A stretch of DNA of 64,000 bases, from the NCBI GenBank assembly GCA_024398125.1, contig JAKSJO010000007.1:1-64000 (forward strand), read 5' to 3'. The stretch is from Bacteroidales bacterium. Lineage in GTDB: Bacteria; Bacteroidota; Bacteroidia; Bacteroidales; UBA932. The notes under the pieces are model-generated. The model saw nothing but the letters and a program-made list of their open reading frames with translations. It was not told the origin of the DNA and did no database searches. The position numbers were made by a program, and so were the translations under genes. This document shows positions 7,503 to 17,380 of the stretch, piece after piece (the first letter of the stretch is position 1; each line of letters begins with the position of its first letter).

Positions 7503-8483
7503 TTATTTGGCGCGGGATACAAGTGATTCCGCGAAACGCTTGAGAGCCTCGACACGCACGCCCTTCACGCTGAGGCTGTCGGCTGCAGCGAGCGCATTCG
7601 CAGTCAGTCTTGCGACCTCCTCGCGGGCAAGTCTGTCAATCTCAAGTCCAGCATATACCTTGCGTACGGCCTCTATCTTCGCAGACCTCTCCTCTACTGT
7701 GCCTACAGGCATCTGCATGAGAGGCTCGAGTTCGGCGCAAGCCTTTTCATCCTCCATGGCCTTGGTAAGCAGCCAGCTTTTCTTGTTGTTCACGATGTCT
7801 CCGCCGATAGGCTTGCCGAAAACCTTCTCGTCACCGTATGTGTCAAGGTAGTCATCAGCCACCTGGAACGCAAGGCCCAGTTCATAGCCGTACCTGTACA
7901 GGGCGCCGGCGTCAGACTCGGAAGCACCTGCGATGACAGCTCCCATCTTTGCCGAACATGCCAGGAGCACGGCGGTCTTGAGTCCGATCATCTTCATGTA
8001 GTCCTCCATAGGAACCTTGTCGACATCCTCGAAGTCCATGTCGTACTGCTGGCCTTCGCATACCTCGGCGGCAGTCTTCGAGAACAGCGCGAGCACCTCT
8101 GCGAGACAGTTCTTTGGAGCCATCGCAATGCGGCGGTAGCTCTCTATGCTCATCACATCTCCGGAAAGGATGGCGGTGTCGTCGTTCCACTTTTTCCACA
8201 CGGTAGGCATGCCGCGGCGCATGGGAGACTTGTCCATGATGTCGTCGTGGATAAGGGTGAATGTGTGGAAAACCTCAAGGGCACATGCTGGCTCAAGGAT
8301 GCTCTCGTTCAGTTCGTCCTTGAAGAGAGAGTATGCCAGCAGGCACAACCTTGGACGCAGGCGCTTACCTCCGATGGAGATCATGTACCTGAGCGGATCG
8401 TAAAGGCCAGAAGGTTCTGCTGTGAATTCAATTGTCCTGAAAAGTTCGGACACGGTATTTGAGAGTGTGCTTTCGCTTATCAT
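7503..8483 (-). CDS. Polyprenyl synthetase family protein (trans-prenyltransferase)
   Basis: This 326-residue protein has the two aspartate-rich motifs of all-trans prenyl diphosphate synthases: DDIMD at 80-84 (in LIHDDIMDKSPMRRG) and DDYLD at 210-214 (in FQVADDYLD). The N-terminal GGKRLRPRL binds pyrophosphate. It condenses isopentenyl diphosphate with an allylic diphosphate in the cytosol. Length and motifs suit a farnesyl/geranylgeranyl-type enzyme, but chain length cannot be read reliably. A second family member occurs at 39136-40107, so one probably supplies short chains and the other the quinone tail. It is divergently transcribed from rsgA, with a -7 box at 8503-8510, and leads into the U32 gene. 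Confidence 0.9.
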   Translation of the reverse strand: MISESTLSNTVSELFRTIEFTAEPSGLYDPLRYMISIGGKRLRPRLCLLAYSLFKDELNESILEPACALEVFHTFTLIHDDIMDKSPMRRGMPTVWKKWNDDTAILSGDVMSIESYRRIAMAPKNCLAEVLALFSKTAAEVCEGQQYDMDFEDVDKVPMEDYMKMIGLKTAVLLACSAKMGAVIAGASESDAGALYRYGYELGLAFQVADDYLDTYGDEKVFGKPIGGDIVNNKKSWLLTKAMEDEKACAELEPLMQMPVGTVEERSAKIEAVRKVYAGLEIDRLAREEVARLTANALAAADSLSVKGVRVEALKRFAESLVSRAK

Positions 8484-8502
8484 CAGTCAGTTGCTATTTT
8501 TA

Positions 8503-8510
8503 CAAATATA
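8503..8510 (-). promoter_or_regulatory. -7 box of prenyl synthase/U32 operon
   Basis: TATATTTG on the minus strand, about 20 bases upstream of the ATG, fits the Bacteroidota TAnnTTTG consensus. No well-spaced -33 TTTG is visible. Confidence 0.5.
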
Positions 8511-8543
8511 CATAGAAAAGCGTACAATTAATTCACTTTGTCG

Positions 8544-8551
8544 TAACTTTG
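8544..8551 (+). promoter_or_regulatory. -7 box of rsgA/MATE operon
   Basis: TAACTTTG fits the TAnnTTTG consensus and lies 44 bases before the chosen rsgA start. It forms a divergent pair with the box at 8503-8510. Confidence 0.55.
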
Positions 8552-8595
8552 CGGCACAGCAATCCCAAGCTGCTGACAAGTTTAACATTTGCCCG

Positions 8596-9549
8596 ATGAC
8601 GATTAAAGGAGAAGCAACGGTAGTAAGGAATACGGGAAGCCATTATCTGCTTTCCCAGCTTCCGTCGTGGGAGCTGTTTCCGGCCGTACTCCGCGGAAAG
8701 ATACGCCTCAAGGGCGGCAGCTCGACCAATCCGGTGGCGGTCGGCGACCATGTCCGTTTCGAAGCTCCCGAGGACGTCAGCGCGGAGAATCCGGCGACCA
8801 TCACGGAAGTCCTCGACCGCAGCAATTATGTCATCCGAAAATCCACGAACCTGTCCCGACAGGCGCATGTGATCGCCGCGAACGTCGACCAGGCCTGCAT
8901 AATCGTGTCGCTCTGTTTCCCTGAGATCAAGTTGCCTTTCCTGGACCGCATACTCGTGACCTGCGAGGTTTACAACGTCCCGGCCGTGATCGTGCTTAAC
9001 AAGGTCGACATGTACCGCGAGTTCGCTGCCGAGAATATCGAGGCGTTCCGCAACATCTACGAAGGAGCCGGCTACCACGTCATCGAGACCTCCGCGAAGA
9101 CAGGCGAAGGCGTCGACGAGCTTCGCGAAGCTTGCCGCGGCAAGGTGACTCTGTTTTCGGGAGAGTCCGGAGTAGGCAAATCTTCCTTGATAAAGGCACT
9201 GGACCCATCGCTCGACCCTAAGGTCGGCATGATTTCCGAAGCCCATCTCCAGGGCAAGCACACCACCACCTTCTACGAGATGTACAAGGCGTGCGGCGAC
9301 GATAATCCGATCTTCCTCATCGACACTCCCGGCCTCCGTGGCTTCGGCCTGGTGGACCTCGAGAAGGAAGAGATAGCGCTCTATTTCCCTGAGATGCTGA
9401 AATTTGCACAGGACTGCAGGTTCACCCCATGCACACACACCCATGAGCCGGGCTGCGCTGTAAAGCAAGCTGTGGAGGACGGGCTGATCAGTCCGGAGCG
9501 CTACTCCTCATACCTCGGCATGCTCGAAGAAGACAAGAAATTCCGATGA
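8596..9549 (+). CDS. rsgA: Small ribosomal subunit biogenesis GTPase RsgA
   Basis: This 317-residue protein is a circularly permuted GTPase: an N-terminal OB fold (about 1-75), then NKVD (135-138) before the P-loop GESGVGKSS (189-197) and DTPG (243-246). A C-terminal zinc knuckle uses Cys274, Cys279, a His at 281/283 and Cys287. RsgA checks late 30S assembly and releases with GTP hydrolysis. The frame is open for 58 codons further upstream, but ATG 8596 gives the family's normal N-terminus and lies just downstream of a promoter box. Its stop overlaps the ATG of the MATE gene by four bases, so the two are translationally coupled. Confidence 0.95.
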   Translation: MTIKGEATVVRNTGSHYLLSQLPSWELFPAVLRGKIRLKGGSSTNPVAVGDHVRFEAPEDVSAENPATITEVLDRSNYVIRKSTNLSRQAHVIAANVDQACIIVSLCFPEIKLPFLDRILVTCEVYNVPAVIVLNKVDMYREFAAENIEAFRNIYEGAGYHVIETSAKTGEGVDELREACRGKVTLFSGESGVGKSSLIKALDPSLDPKVGMISEAHLQGKHTTTFYEMYKACGDDNPIFLIDTPGLRGFGLVDLEKEEIALYFPEMLKFAQDCRFTPCTHTHEPGCAVKQAVEDGLISPERYSSYLGMLEEDKKFR

Positions 9550-10967
9550 ACAAACAGATACTCAAGCTGGCAATCCCCAGCATCCTCGCCAACATCACAG
9601 TTCCGATCGTCGGCATGGTCGATGTGGCCGTCGCAGGCCACCTGAACGGCACAGAAGGCCTTGCCGCGGCAGCCTTCATCGGCGCCATATCGGTCGGCAC
9701 CATGCTTTTCGACCTCCTCTACTGGAACTTCGGATTCCTGCGCGCCGGCACAGGCGGCATGACGGCCCAGGCCCTCGGCCGCGGAGACATGGCTGAATGC
9801 GCAAACCTGCTTGTACGCTCAGTCGCGCTGGCGCTTGCGATTGCCCTTGGAATATGGCTCATCCAGTGGCCGTTCGAGAAAGGAGCATTCCTGCTGGTCA
9901 AGTGTTCTCCCGAGGTGAAAGCCTTGGCTTTGAGATATTTCCATATCAGGATATGGGCGGCGCCGGCGACCCTGTCGCTGATGTGTCTGCGAGGCTGGTT
10001 CATCGGCATGCAGGATACCGTCAGCTCGATGGCGACTGACCTTATCGTCAACAGCGTGAACATTGTCGGCAGCATCGTGCTGGCACTTGGAATAGGTTCG
10101 TTTGCCGGTTTCGGATTCCCTGGAGTCGCTCTCGGAACCCTTCTGGCGCAGTATTCCGGACTTACGTTCGCCGTAACACGTCTCATCGTCAAATACCGCA
10201 GCAAGGTGTTCTCGGACTTCAACTTTGAGAAGTGCCGCGAATCGTTCCGCGGCTCGGAACTCCGCCGTTTCATGACCATGAACAAGGATCTGTTCTACCG
10301 TTCGCTCTGCTTCCTTGCAGTGTATGTGGGATTCACAGTCATCTCAGCCCGCTATGGCGACCTTATGCTGGCATCAAGCGCCATCCTTATGAAGCTCCTG
10401 ATGATCTTCTCGTTCTTCGTGGACGGCTTTGCGTATGCCGGAGAGGCGCTCACCGGACGTTATATCGGCGAAAAATCCCTGGCAGATACAAGAAAGGCAA
10501 TACGCTATGTATTCTACTGGAGCGGCGGTGTCGTGCTGCTGTTTACCGCAGTCTATGGTCTGGGCAGCGAGCCGCTTACCCGTATAATGACCTCGGACCC
10601 GGAGGTACTCGACGCTTGCGGGAAGTTCCTGCCATGGCTGCTTCTCATGCCTGTGATAGGCTGTGCTGCCTTCACCTGGGATGGAATCTATGTCGGAGCG
10701 ACCGCCTCTGTATCCCTCAAATACTCGATGATCTGGGCGGCTGTGTCGTTCTTCTCTGTATGGATCGTCGGATATCTGGCATTCGGCCTGTCGACCGACG
10801 GACTTGACTTCGCTGCCGGTGGCAACGCATCAGTGATTGCAGACAGAGCCATCCATGTCCTCATGGCTGCATATTTCGCACATCTTCTTGCCAGGGCCGC
10901 TGTTCTCACTCTCCGCTACCGCAAGGACATCATCCAGCGTTGGTTTGGAGAGGCTGTCCATAATTAG
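9546..10967 (+). CDS. MATE family efflux transporter
   Basis: This 473-residue integral membrane protein should have about twelve membrane helices. The start (KQILKLAIPSILANITVPIVG) and the repeat of a similar two-domain layout in the second half (near FYRSLCFLAVYVGFTVISAR) are typical of the DinF-like branch of MATE exporters. Family members expel cationic drugs or metabolites using Na+ or H+ gradients; the substrate here is unknown. The ATG overlaps the rsgA stop by four bases. The TIGR04076 gene follows 14 bases later, so all three are probably one transcript. Confidence 0.9.
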   Translation: MNKQILKLAIPSILANITVPIVGMVDVAVAGHLNGTEGLAAAAFIGAISVGTMLFDLLYWNFGFLRAGTGGMTAQALGRGDMAECANLLVRSVALALAIALGIWLIQWPFEKGAFLLVKCSPEVKALALRYFHIRIWAAPATLSLMCLRGWFIGMQDTVSSMATDLIVNSVNIVGSIVLALGIGSFAGFGFPGVALGTLLAQYSGLTFAVTRLIVKYRSKVFSDFNFEKCRESFRGSELRRFMTMNKDLFYRSLCFLAVYVGFTVISARYGDLMLASSAILMKLLMIFSFFVDGFAYAGEALTGRYIGEKSLADTRKAIRYVFYWSGGVVLLFTAVYGLGSEPLTRIMTSDPEVLDACGKFLPWLLLMPVIGCAAFTWDGIYVGATASVSLKYSMIWAAVSFFSVWIVGYLAFGLSTDGLDFAAGGNASVIADRAIHVLMAAYFAHLLARAAVLTLRYRKDIIQRWFGEAVHN

Positions 10968-10981
10968 AACTTGTCTACATC

Positions 10982-11296
10982 ATGAAGAAAGTCCGCATCA
11001 CAGTCATAAGGAAGGTCTGCCACAAGGACCTCATGGAACAGTACGAAAACCCCATCGAGCACGCCTGCGACATGCAGGAGGGACAGGTATTCATCGCGAA
11101 TGGCTGGGAGCGGCCCGAAGGTCTGTGCCTGAGCGCATGGGAGAGCATGTCGCCATTCGTCATGGCTCTTGCACATGGCGGCGGCAACTTCTACGACGGC
11201 TGGATGAAGAATCCAAAAAGCGCGATGATTTCCTGCAACGACGGCTTCCGCCCCGTCAGCTTCCTCATCGAGGCCCTGGACGAAGAAGCAGAATGA
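10982..11296 (+). CDS. TIGR04076 family protein
   Basis: This 104-residue soluble protein has no signal peptide. The opening KKVRITVIRKVCHKDL, the central GQVFIANGWERPEGLCLSAW and the end MISCNDGFRPVSF match my recollection of the TIGR04076 family, small proteins of unknown function seen in anaerobes. Its three conserved-looking cysteines (in VCHKDL, GLCLSA and ISCNDG) could bind a metal; that is inference. It closes the rsgA-MATE transcript and is followed at once by GGGGTC palindromes that may act as its terminator. Confidence 0.7.
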   Translation: MKKVRITVIRKVCHKDLMEQYENPIEHACDMQEGQVFIANGWERPEGLCLSAWESMSPFVMALAHGGGNFYDGWMKNPKSAMISCNDGFRPVSFLIEALDEEAE

Positions 11297-11301
11297 AAAA
11301 A

Positions 11302-11330
11302 TGGATCAAGGGGTCAGACCCCTTGATCCA
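11302..11330. repeat. REP-like palindrome, copy 1
   Basis: This is a perfect 29-base palindrome: TGGATCAAGGGGTC, a single A, then GACCCCTTGATCCA. It starts 5 bases after the TIGR04076 stop and could also stop transcription. Similar GGGGTCAGACCCC palindromes are, as I recall, dispersed in many genomes and linked to REP-associated (RAYT) transposases. Confidence 0.7.
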
Positions 11331-11341
11331 AAAAGCGTCAA

Positions 11342-11370
11342 AGAATCAGGGGGTCAGGCCCCTTGATTCA
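11342..11370. repeat. REP-like palindrome, copy 2
   Basis: A degenerate version of the element at 11302: arms GAATCAGGGGGTC and GGCCCCTTGATTC with mismatches. It ends immediately before the stop codon of the convergent GH95 gene (11372-11374), so it may serve as that gene's terminator. Confidence 0.65.
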
Positions 11371-11371
11371 A

Positions 11372-13717
11372 TTAGAGGATCTTGATGGTCTCGCCGGCCT
11401 TGGTGTCGAACTCGGTGTAGTTGTCGCCGATGCGGACCTTGAGAGGACCGCCGACCTGTGACTTGATGCTTGCGCTTACAAGCTTTCCGTCAGCCCAGGT
11501 CATGTCTACGATGAAGCCGCCACGTGCGCGGAAACCTCTTACACTACCCTCCTGCCATGCATCTGGAAGAGCTGGGAGAAGATGGATGTAGCCGTTCTGG
11601 CTCTGGAGGAGCATCTCGGCGATGCCTGCTGTCGCACCGAAGTTTCCGTCGATCTGGAATGGTGGATGTGCGTCGAAGAGGTTAGGATAGGTTCTACCCA
11701 TCTTCACAGGACGACCGCCTGCCATTCTTGGACGGCCGAAGCCGACATTAGGATCGATGAGGGTGAACATGTTGCTGAGTATCGTGAAAGCGTGGTTTCC
11801 GTCGAGCATACGTGCCCAGAAATTGGTCTTCCAGCCAAGGCTCCAGCCTGTTGCGGCGTCGCCGCGCTGGTTGAGGGTCACTCTTGCAGCCTCGAAGAGC
11901 TCAGGAGTCTCAGGATTGATCTGGTTTGAAGGATAGAGACCGTAGAGGTGAGAGATATGTCTGTGCTCATCGGTTGGATCATCCATATCCTCGATCCACT
12001 CCTGGAGCTGACCATACTGGCCGACCTGCATAGGAGGAAGCTTTGCCATTGCGTCAGCGAGGGTCTGCTGGTACTCGGCGTCGATTCCAAGCTCTGCAGC
12101 AGCGGTCTTCGCAGCTGTCATGATGTCGGTGACGATCTGGTTGTCCATGGTACAGCCTGCGGTAAGAGGATTGTCCTTGCCTACTCCACCATGCTCAGGG
12201 CTTACTGAAGGAACAACTACGAGATATCCGAACTCAGGATGAACCTGCATGTAGTCAAGATAGAAGTCGGCAGCACCCTTGATGACAGGATACCACTCCT
12301 TGAGGAACGCCTTGTCCTGTGTGAAGAGATAGTGCTCCCAGAGATGGGTTGCAAGCCATGCGCCGCCGTTAGGATACATACCCCAGTCGGAAGCGTCAAC
12401 CGGTCCTGCGATTCTCCAGATATCGGTGTTGTGATGTGCCATCCAGCCGTCGCAGCCGTACATCTCGCGTGCGGTGATCGCTCCGGTCTCGCTGAGATCC
12501 CTGATCATTGAGAACAGAGGCTCAGCGCTCTCGGTAAGGCCGCATACTTCAGCAGGCCAGTAGTTCATCTCGGCGTTGATGTTGATGGTGTACTTGCTGT
12601 CCCATGGTGCCATGTGCTCCTGGTTCCATACGCCCTGGAGGTTGGCAGCCTGACCGCCTGGCTGTGAAGAGCTGATGAGGAGGTAGCGGCCATAGTTGAA
12701 CATGAGGGCAACCATACCCATGTCGTCGCTGTTGGTGAACGAGTCGAGACGCTGGTTGGTAGGAAGAGAGGCATTGGCGCCTGCAGGAAGCTCGAGAGCT
12801 ACACGGCCATACTGGTCCTGGTAAGCAGCGACATGGCGCTTGAGGAGTTCCTTGTATGACATCTTCTCGGCAGCTGCGAGTCTTGCTGAGTTCTTTGCAG
12901 AAGCGTCGCCGCTTACGTCATGATAGTTAACGAAGTTGGTGGCAGCGGAAATGAGGAGGGTGGTCTCGGTAGCGTCGCTAACTTTGATCTTGTCGCCGTC
13001 AGCAGCTACAGTACCGTTTGACTTTACTCTGATCACGATCTCGGCAGCGAGCTGTGGATCGATTCCTTCGAGCGCGTCACCCTGGACTGTGGCAACGAGG
13101 TCGTTGCCTGCAGCCTTGACAACATTGTCAAGACGGGCGCTGTATGAAAGGGTGAAAGATGTCTTCTGGTCCTCGGTGAGGCGGACTACGACGATCTTCT
13201 CAGGCATCGAAGCAAACGCTGTTCTGGTGTAGTTCACGCCGTTCGAGGTGAAGCTTGTGGTGTTGACCGCGTTGCTGAGGTCGAGCTGGCGGTGGTAGTT
13301 CTCAGCCTCGCCCATACCGTCGAACTCGATGAAAAGGCTTCCGGCGTTGAGGAATCTCATTCCGTGAGGACCTACTACGAAATCCTCGTCGATGATCTTC
13401 TTTGCCTCGGCTTCCTTGCCGTTGAAGATGAGCTGACGTACCTCGTCCAGACGTCCGAGGGCACGTGGGCTGTTGTTGTTGTGAGGACCGCCGCTCCAGA
13501 ATGTCTCTTCATTGAGCTGGATTTCCTCCTTCTGGACGCCACCATATACCATGGCGCCCATGTTTGAGTTACCGAGAGGCAGAGCCTCCAGCCATGCGGT
13601 TGCCGGAGCGTCATACCAAAGTACCTCATTCACACCTGCAGAGCTTGCGTTGTCGCCGGTGCAGGAGATTGCACATGCACAGAGGACTGCGCTGAGCAAA
13701 AGTGCTAATCTTTTCAT
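11372..13717 (-). CDS. GH95 family glycoside hydrolase (probable alpha-L-fucosidase), lipoprotein
   Basis: This protein has 781 residues from the ATG at 13717. A longer frame to 13777 exists but is built from the palindromic repeat and would hide the signal peptide [19 protein letters not shown] (lipobox Cys19). The N-terminus [21 protein letters not shown] and [12 protein letters not shown] identify GH95, which removes alpha-1,2-linked L-fucose (some members act on galactose) by inversion. Expected active-site regions are present: [20 protein letters not shown] and [11 protein letters not shown]. As a lipoprotein it probably acts in the periplasm or at the surface on host or dietary glycans. 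It has no SusC/D neighbours and is bracketed by palindromic repeats, which may indicate transfer or a hot spot. Confidence 0.9.
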   Translation of the reverse strand: MKRLALLLSAVLCACAISCTGDNASSAGVNEVLWYDAPATAWLEALPLGNSNMGAMVYGGVQKEEIQLNEETFWSGGPHNNNSPRALGRLDEVRQLIFNGKEAEAKKIIDEDFVVGPHGMRFLNAGSLFIEFDGMGEAENYHRQLDLSNAVNTTSFTSNGVNYTRTAFASMPEKIVVVRLTEDQKTSFTLSYSARLDNVVKAAGNDLVATVQGDALEGIDPQLAAEIVIRVKSNGTVAADGDKIKVSDATETTLLISAATNFVNYHDVSGDASAKNSARLAAAEKMSYKELLKRHVAAYQDQYGRVALELPAGANASLPTNQRLDSFTNSDDMGMVALMFNYGRYLLISSSQPGGQAANLQGVWNQEHMAPWDSKYTININAEMNYWPAEVCGLTESAEPLFSMIRDLSETGAITAREMYGCDGWMAHHNTDIWRIAGPVDASDWGMYPNGGAWLATHLWEHYLFTQDKAFLKEWYPVIKGAADFYLDYMQVHPEFGYLVVVPSVSPEHGGVGKDNPLTAGCTMDNQIVTDIMTAAKTAAAELGIDAEYQQTLADAMAKLPPMQVGQYGQLQEWIEDMDDPTDEHRHISHLYGLYPSNQINPETPELFEAARVTLNQRGDAATGWSLGWKTNFWARMLDGNHAFTILSNMFTLIDPNVGFGRPRMAGGRPVKMGRTYPNLFDAHPPFQIDGNFGATAGIAEMLLQSQNGYIHLLPALPDAWQEGSVRGFRARGGFIVDMTWADGKLVSASIKSQVGGPLKVRIGDNYTEFDTKAGETIKIL

Positions 13718-13738
13718 AGGATCAATGTGTATTAAAGG

Positions 13739-13767
13739 TGGATCAAGGGGTCTGACCCCCTGATTCA
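13739..13767. repeat. REP-like palindrome, copy 3
   Basis: The arms TGGATCAAGGGGTC and GACCCCCTGATTCA surround a single T. It sits 22 bases upstream of the GH95 start and 18 bases from the gpmI stop, so the GH95 gene has copies on both sides. Confidence 0.65.
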
Positions 13768-13784
13768 CCTTGGTCATGCGATAA

Positions 13785-15308
13785 TTAGATAAGAGGCTCT
13801 GCGGTCATCTTTGCAGGCTGAGGGATGCCCATCAGCTTGAGGATGGTAGGAGCCACGTTGCAGAGTGCACCGTCCTTAACCTCCTTCACGTCCTCGCCGG
13901 CGTTCACAACGATGAATGGAACCTGGTTGAGTGAGTGAGCGGTGTTAGGGGTACCGTCGGTGTTGACTGCGTTGTCGGCGTTACCGTGGTCAGCGGTGAT
14001 GAGCACTGCATAGTCGTGTGCGAGAGCTGCGGTAACAACCTTCTCGACGAGCTTGTCGATGCACTCCACAGCCTTGGTGATTGCTGAGTATACACCGGTA
14101 TGGCCGATCATGTCACCGTTTGCGAAGTTGAGGATGATCATGTCCTGCTTCTCGGTCTCGATGGCAGCGATAAGCTTCTCGGCAACCTCAGGTGCGCTCA
14201 TCTGTGGAAGAAGGTCGTATGTAGGAACCTTTGGAGAAGACACAAGGATACGCTCCTCGTTCTCGTAAGGGGTCTCGAGACCGCCGTTGAAGAAGAAGGT
14301 CACGTGTGCGTACTTCTCGGTCTCTGCGATACGGAGCTGGTTCTTGCCCGCCTTTGACACAGCCTCGCCGAGGGTCTGATCAACGAGCTCCTTGTCGAAG
14401 AGGATATGTACTCCGGTGAAAGCAGCATCGTAAGGAGTGAGACAGCAGAAGTAGAGAGGGAGAGTCTTCATGCCCTCTTCAGGCATATCCTTCTGGGTGA
14501 GAGCGGTGGTGAGCTCGCGTGCGCGGTCGTTGCGGAAGTTGTAGAAGATGATTGCATCGCCTTCCTCAACCTTTGCGAGAGGCTCGCCTGCTGCATCGGT
14601 GATGACGATAGGCTTTACGAACTCGTCGGTAACGTCAGCGTCGTATGAAGCCTGGATACCCTCAAGAGCCGAGGTGAACTTGTCACCCTTGCCCTCGATG
14701 AGGAGGTCGTATGCCTCCTTTACGCGGTTCCATCTCTTGTCGCGGTCCATTGCGTAGAAGCGGCCGCATACAGAAGCGATCTTGCCGGTAGACTCAGCCA
14801 TGTGCTTTTCGAGGTCCTCGAGGAAGCCCTTTCCGCTGCGTGGATCGGTATCACGGCCGTCCATGAATGCATGTACGAACACGTTCTCGATACCCTGCTC
14901 CTTGGCAACATTGAGGAACTCATATACGTGATCGAGTGAAGAGTGCACGCCACCGGTAGAGGTAAGACCCATGAGGTGGAGCTTCTTGCCGCTCTGCTTT
15001 ACATAGTCGTATACAGCCTTGATCTCGGCGTTCTCAAGGAACTTGTGGTCTCTTGCAGCCATGTTGATCTTGACGAGGTCCTGATAGATTACGCGGCCTG
15101 CACCGAGGTTCATGTGGCCAACCTCAGAGTTACCCATCTGGCCGTCAGGAAGACCTACGGCCTCGCCACATGCGTTGAGGTGGCTGAATGGATACTTTGC
15201 ACGGAGAGAGTCGATGAATGGCTGTCCCTGTGAGAAGATTGCGTTAGTGTAGTCGTGCTTGCCCTCGCCCCAACCGTCGAGGATCATAAGAAGAACTTTC
15301 TTGCTCAT
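13785..15308 (-). CDS. gpmI: 2,3-bisphosphoglycerate-independent phosphoglycerate mutase
   Basis: This 507-residue cytosolic enzyme interconverts 3- and 2-phosphoglycerate in glycolysis. It has the alkaline-phosphatase-like metal site: Asp11 in MILDGWG, the phosphorylated Ser61 in [14 protein letters not shown], and the C-terminal TADHGNADN. Its length is typical of the Mn-dependent family. It follows the M3 peptidase gene after 23 bases and is probably the last gene of a transcript with it and the nuclease lipoprotein. Phosphoglycerate kinase is also in this window (48628-49896) but separate. Confidence 0.96.
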   Translation of the reverse strand: MSKKVLLMILDGWGEGKHDYTNAIFSQGQPFIDSLRAKYPFSHLNACGEAVGLPDGQMGNSEVGHMNLGAGRVIYQDLVKINMAARDHKFLENAEIKAVYDYVKQSGKKLHLMGLTSTGGVHSSLDHVYEFLNVAKEQGIENVFVHAFMDGRDTDPRSGKGFLEDLEKHMAESTGKIASVCGRFYAMDRDKRWNRVKEAYDLLIEGKGDKFTSALEGIQASYDADVTDEFVKPIVITDAAGEPLAKVEEGDAIIFYNFRNDRARELTTALTQKDMPEEGMKTLPLYFCCLTPYDAAFTGVHILFDKELVDQTLGEAVSKAGKNQLRIAETEKYAHVTFFFNGGLETPYENEERILVSSPKVPTYDLLPQMSAPEVAEKLIAAIETEKQDMIILNFANGDMIGHTGVYSAITKAVECIDKLVEKVVTAALAHDYAVLITADHGNADNAVNTDGTPNTAHSLNQVPFIVVNAGEDVKEVKDGALCNVAPTILKLMGIPQPAKMTAEPLI

Positions 15309-15331
15309 TGTTATGTTGTTTTGTCTATTGA

Positions 15332-17371
15332 TTACTGATCAAGTCCGCGGCCACGCTTGAAGGCTGCGGTTGAAGGATCTGCGCCACGCCATGCACGGTA
15401 TGCCTCCATAGGCTCCATGCTGCCGCCACGCTCGAGGAAGGTCTCCTTGAAGCTCTTTGCAAGGTCCTTGTTCCAGATTCCCTGCTCCTCGAAGGCTGCG
15501 AATGCATCCTTGTCGATGACCTCAGCCCAGAGGTAGCCGTAGTAACCTGCGCTGTAGCCGCTGCTGAAGATATGGTTGAAATATGTGGTGCGGTAGCGAG
15601 GGATGATCTCATCGATGAGACCCATCTCGGCAGCCGCCTTCTTCTCGAACTCGTCGATGACCTCCGAAGCGCTCTTGCCCGAAGCGAGAGGCGACTCGGT
15701 GATCTCGTGCCACTTCATGTCAAGGATGGATGCCGCACAGAGCTCGCCTGTGGTGAAGCCCTGGTTGAAGGTGCTTGACGCCTGGATCTTGTCTACAAGC
15801 TCCTGCGGGATAACCTCGCCGGTCTTATAGTGCTTTGCATACTTTGCGAGGAGGCTAGGCTGGAATGCCCAGTTCTCATTGATCTGGGAGAAGGTCTCTA
15901 CGAAGTCTGCGGTCACGTTGGTACCGCTGACTGATGGGTAGTGGCACTTGGTGAGCATTCCGTGGAGCGCGTGTCCGAACTCATGGAAGGCTGTCTCGAC
16001 CTGGTCGATGGTAAGAAGAGAGATGCCGTTCTCGTCAGGCTCAGGGAAGTTGCAGGTGTTGCTTACGATAGGACGTACATCGTTGCCGTCGGCGTCATAG
16101 TACTGCTCGCGGACATTGTTCATCCATGCGCCGCCGCGCTTGCTTGGGCGTACAAAGTAGTCGGTGGTGAAGATTGAAACGAGATTTCCTGCCTCGTCGG
16201 TAACCTTGAAGGTGCGTACCTCAGGGTTGTATACAGGAACATCATGGAGTTCCTCGAAGTTGATTCCGTAAAGGGTATGAGCAGCCTCGAAGATGCCGCT
16301 GAGGACGTTGTTCACCTCGAAATATGGCTTGGTAAGCTCCTCGTCGAGGTCATACTTCTCCTTGCGGACCTTCTCTGCATAGTACCACCAGTCCCATGGC
16401 TGAATCTTGCTGCCTGCAGGAAGGATGCCGGCCTCGATGTCGCGGTTCATGATCACCTGCATGTCGGCGACTTCGCCCTTAGCCTTTGCCATGGCAGCAG
16501 TCATGATATCGGAAAGGAATGCGTCTACAGTTGCCTCGTCGTGGGCCATCTTTGGCTCGAGGATGAACGCTGCAGGGCTGTCATAACCCATGAGCTTCGC
16601 CTTCTGGAGACGGAGATCCATGATCTTGAGAACGAGCTCGGCGTTGTCATTGTCGTTGCCGTTGTGGCAACGCATCGAGTATGCCTTGAACATCTGCTCG
16701 CGGAGGTCGCGGTCGGCGGTGCTGGTCATTGCATCCGGATAGTCGGAAATGGTGATGCCGAACTTCTCCTTGAATGCGTTGTTCTCGGCGAGGATGTTGT
16801 TTCCGAGCTTGTTGGTGAGGACGGCTGACTCCGAGTTGATCTTGCGGAGGGTCGCCTGGTCTTCCTCGCTGAGGCCGATGCCGTTGCGGGCAAAGCTCTC
16901 GTAGCGTTTCTTGAGCACCATCTTCTGCTCCGGGGTGAGATTGCTCTGGTCTCCGTTGTATACGGCAGCCACTCTCTCATAGAGAGCCTTGTTCATCGAG
17001 ATGTTGCTGCTGTGCTCGGTGGTGAGAGGGGTAACCTCTTCGATGATTGCCTCGAGCTCAGGAGTGTTGTCGGTCTCGGAGATGTTGTAGAGTACGCCGC
17101 CGACCTTGTTGAGGATCTCTCCCGAGAGCTCAAGCGGAGCGATGGTGTTCTCGAAGGTTGGAGCGTCAGGGTTCGAGGTGATAGCCTCGATCTGGGCTGC
17201 CTGCTGGGCGATGCCGGCCTTCACTGCCGGCACGAAGTCGGCGTTCTGGATCTCAGAATATGGCGGAATGCCGTATGGGGTGTTCCACTCGGTCAGGAAT
17301 GGGTTTTCTCTCTTGCTGGTGCAGGATGCAAGTGTCATGACTGCTGCTGCGATTAAAATAACTTTCTTCAT
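15332..17371 (-). CDS. M3 family zinc metallopeptidase (Dcp/oligopeptidase type), lipoprotein
   Basis: This 679-residue protein has the lipoprotein signal [17 protein letters not shown] (Cys17). The zinc motif HEFGH lies at 463-467 in [14 protein letters not shown], with the third ligand expected in the following helix. Family members (peptidyl-dipeptidase Dcp, oligopeptidase A) trim short peptides. With a lipid anchor it would act in the periplasm or at the outer membrane. It starts 9 bases after the nuclease lipoprotein gene, so the two are probably co-expressed and digest different polymers. Confidence 0.92.
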   Translation of the reverse strand: MKKVILIAAAVMTLASCTSKRENPFLTEWNTPYGIPPYSEIQNADFVPAVKAGIAQQAAQIEAITSNPDAPTFENTIAPLELSGEILNKVGGVLYNISETDNTPELEAIIEEVTPLTTEHSSNISMNKALYERVAAVYNGDQSNLTPEQKMVLKKRYESFARNGIGLSEEDQATLRKINSESAVLTNKLGNNILAENNAFKEKFGITISDYPDAMTSTADRDLREQMFKAYSMRCHNGNDNDNAELVLKIMDLRLQKAKLMGYDSPAAFILEPKMAHDEATVDAFLSDIMTAAMAKAKGEVADMQVIMNRDIEAGILPAGSKIQPWDWWYYAEKVRKEKYDLDEELTKPYFEVNNVLSGIFEAAHTLYGINFEELHDVPVYNPEVRTFKVTDEAGNLVSIFTTDYFVRPSKRGGAWMNNVREQYYDADGNDVRPIVSNTCNFPEPDENGISLLTIDQVETAFHEFGHALHGMLTKCHYPSVSGTNVTADFVETFSQINENWAFQPSLLAKYAKHYKTGEVIPQELVDKIQASSTFNQGFTTGELCAASILDMKWHEITESPLASGKSASEVIDEFEKKAAAEMGLIDEIIPRYRTTYFNHIFSSGYSAGYYGYLWAEVIDKDAFAAFEEQGIWNKDLAKSFKETFLERGGSMEPMEAYRAWRGADPSTAAFKRGRGLDQ

Positions 17372-17380
17372 TATATATTT

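Noticed and set aside
8533..9468. 311-codon minus-strand frame opposite rsgA
   Set aside because: rsgA has all GTPase motifs in its own frame; the antisense frame is a by-product of codon bias.
7503..11296. Antibiotic-resistance island (MATE exporter)
   Set aside because: The exporter is coupled to rsgA in a normal housekeeping context without mobile elements.
13718..13777. Upstream extension of the GH95 gene
   Set aside because: The added residues are translated from the GGGGTC palindrome, and the inner ATG gives a proper lipoprotein signal peptide.
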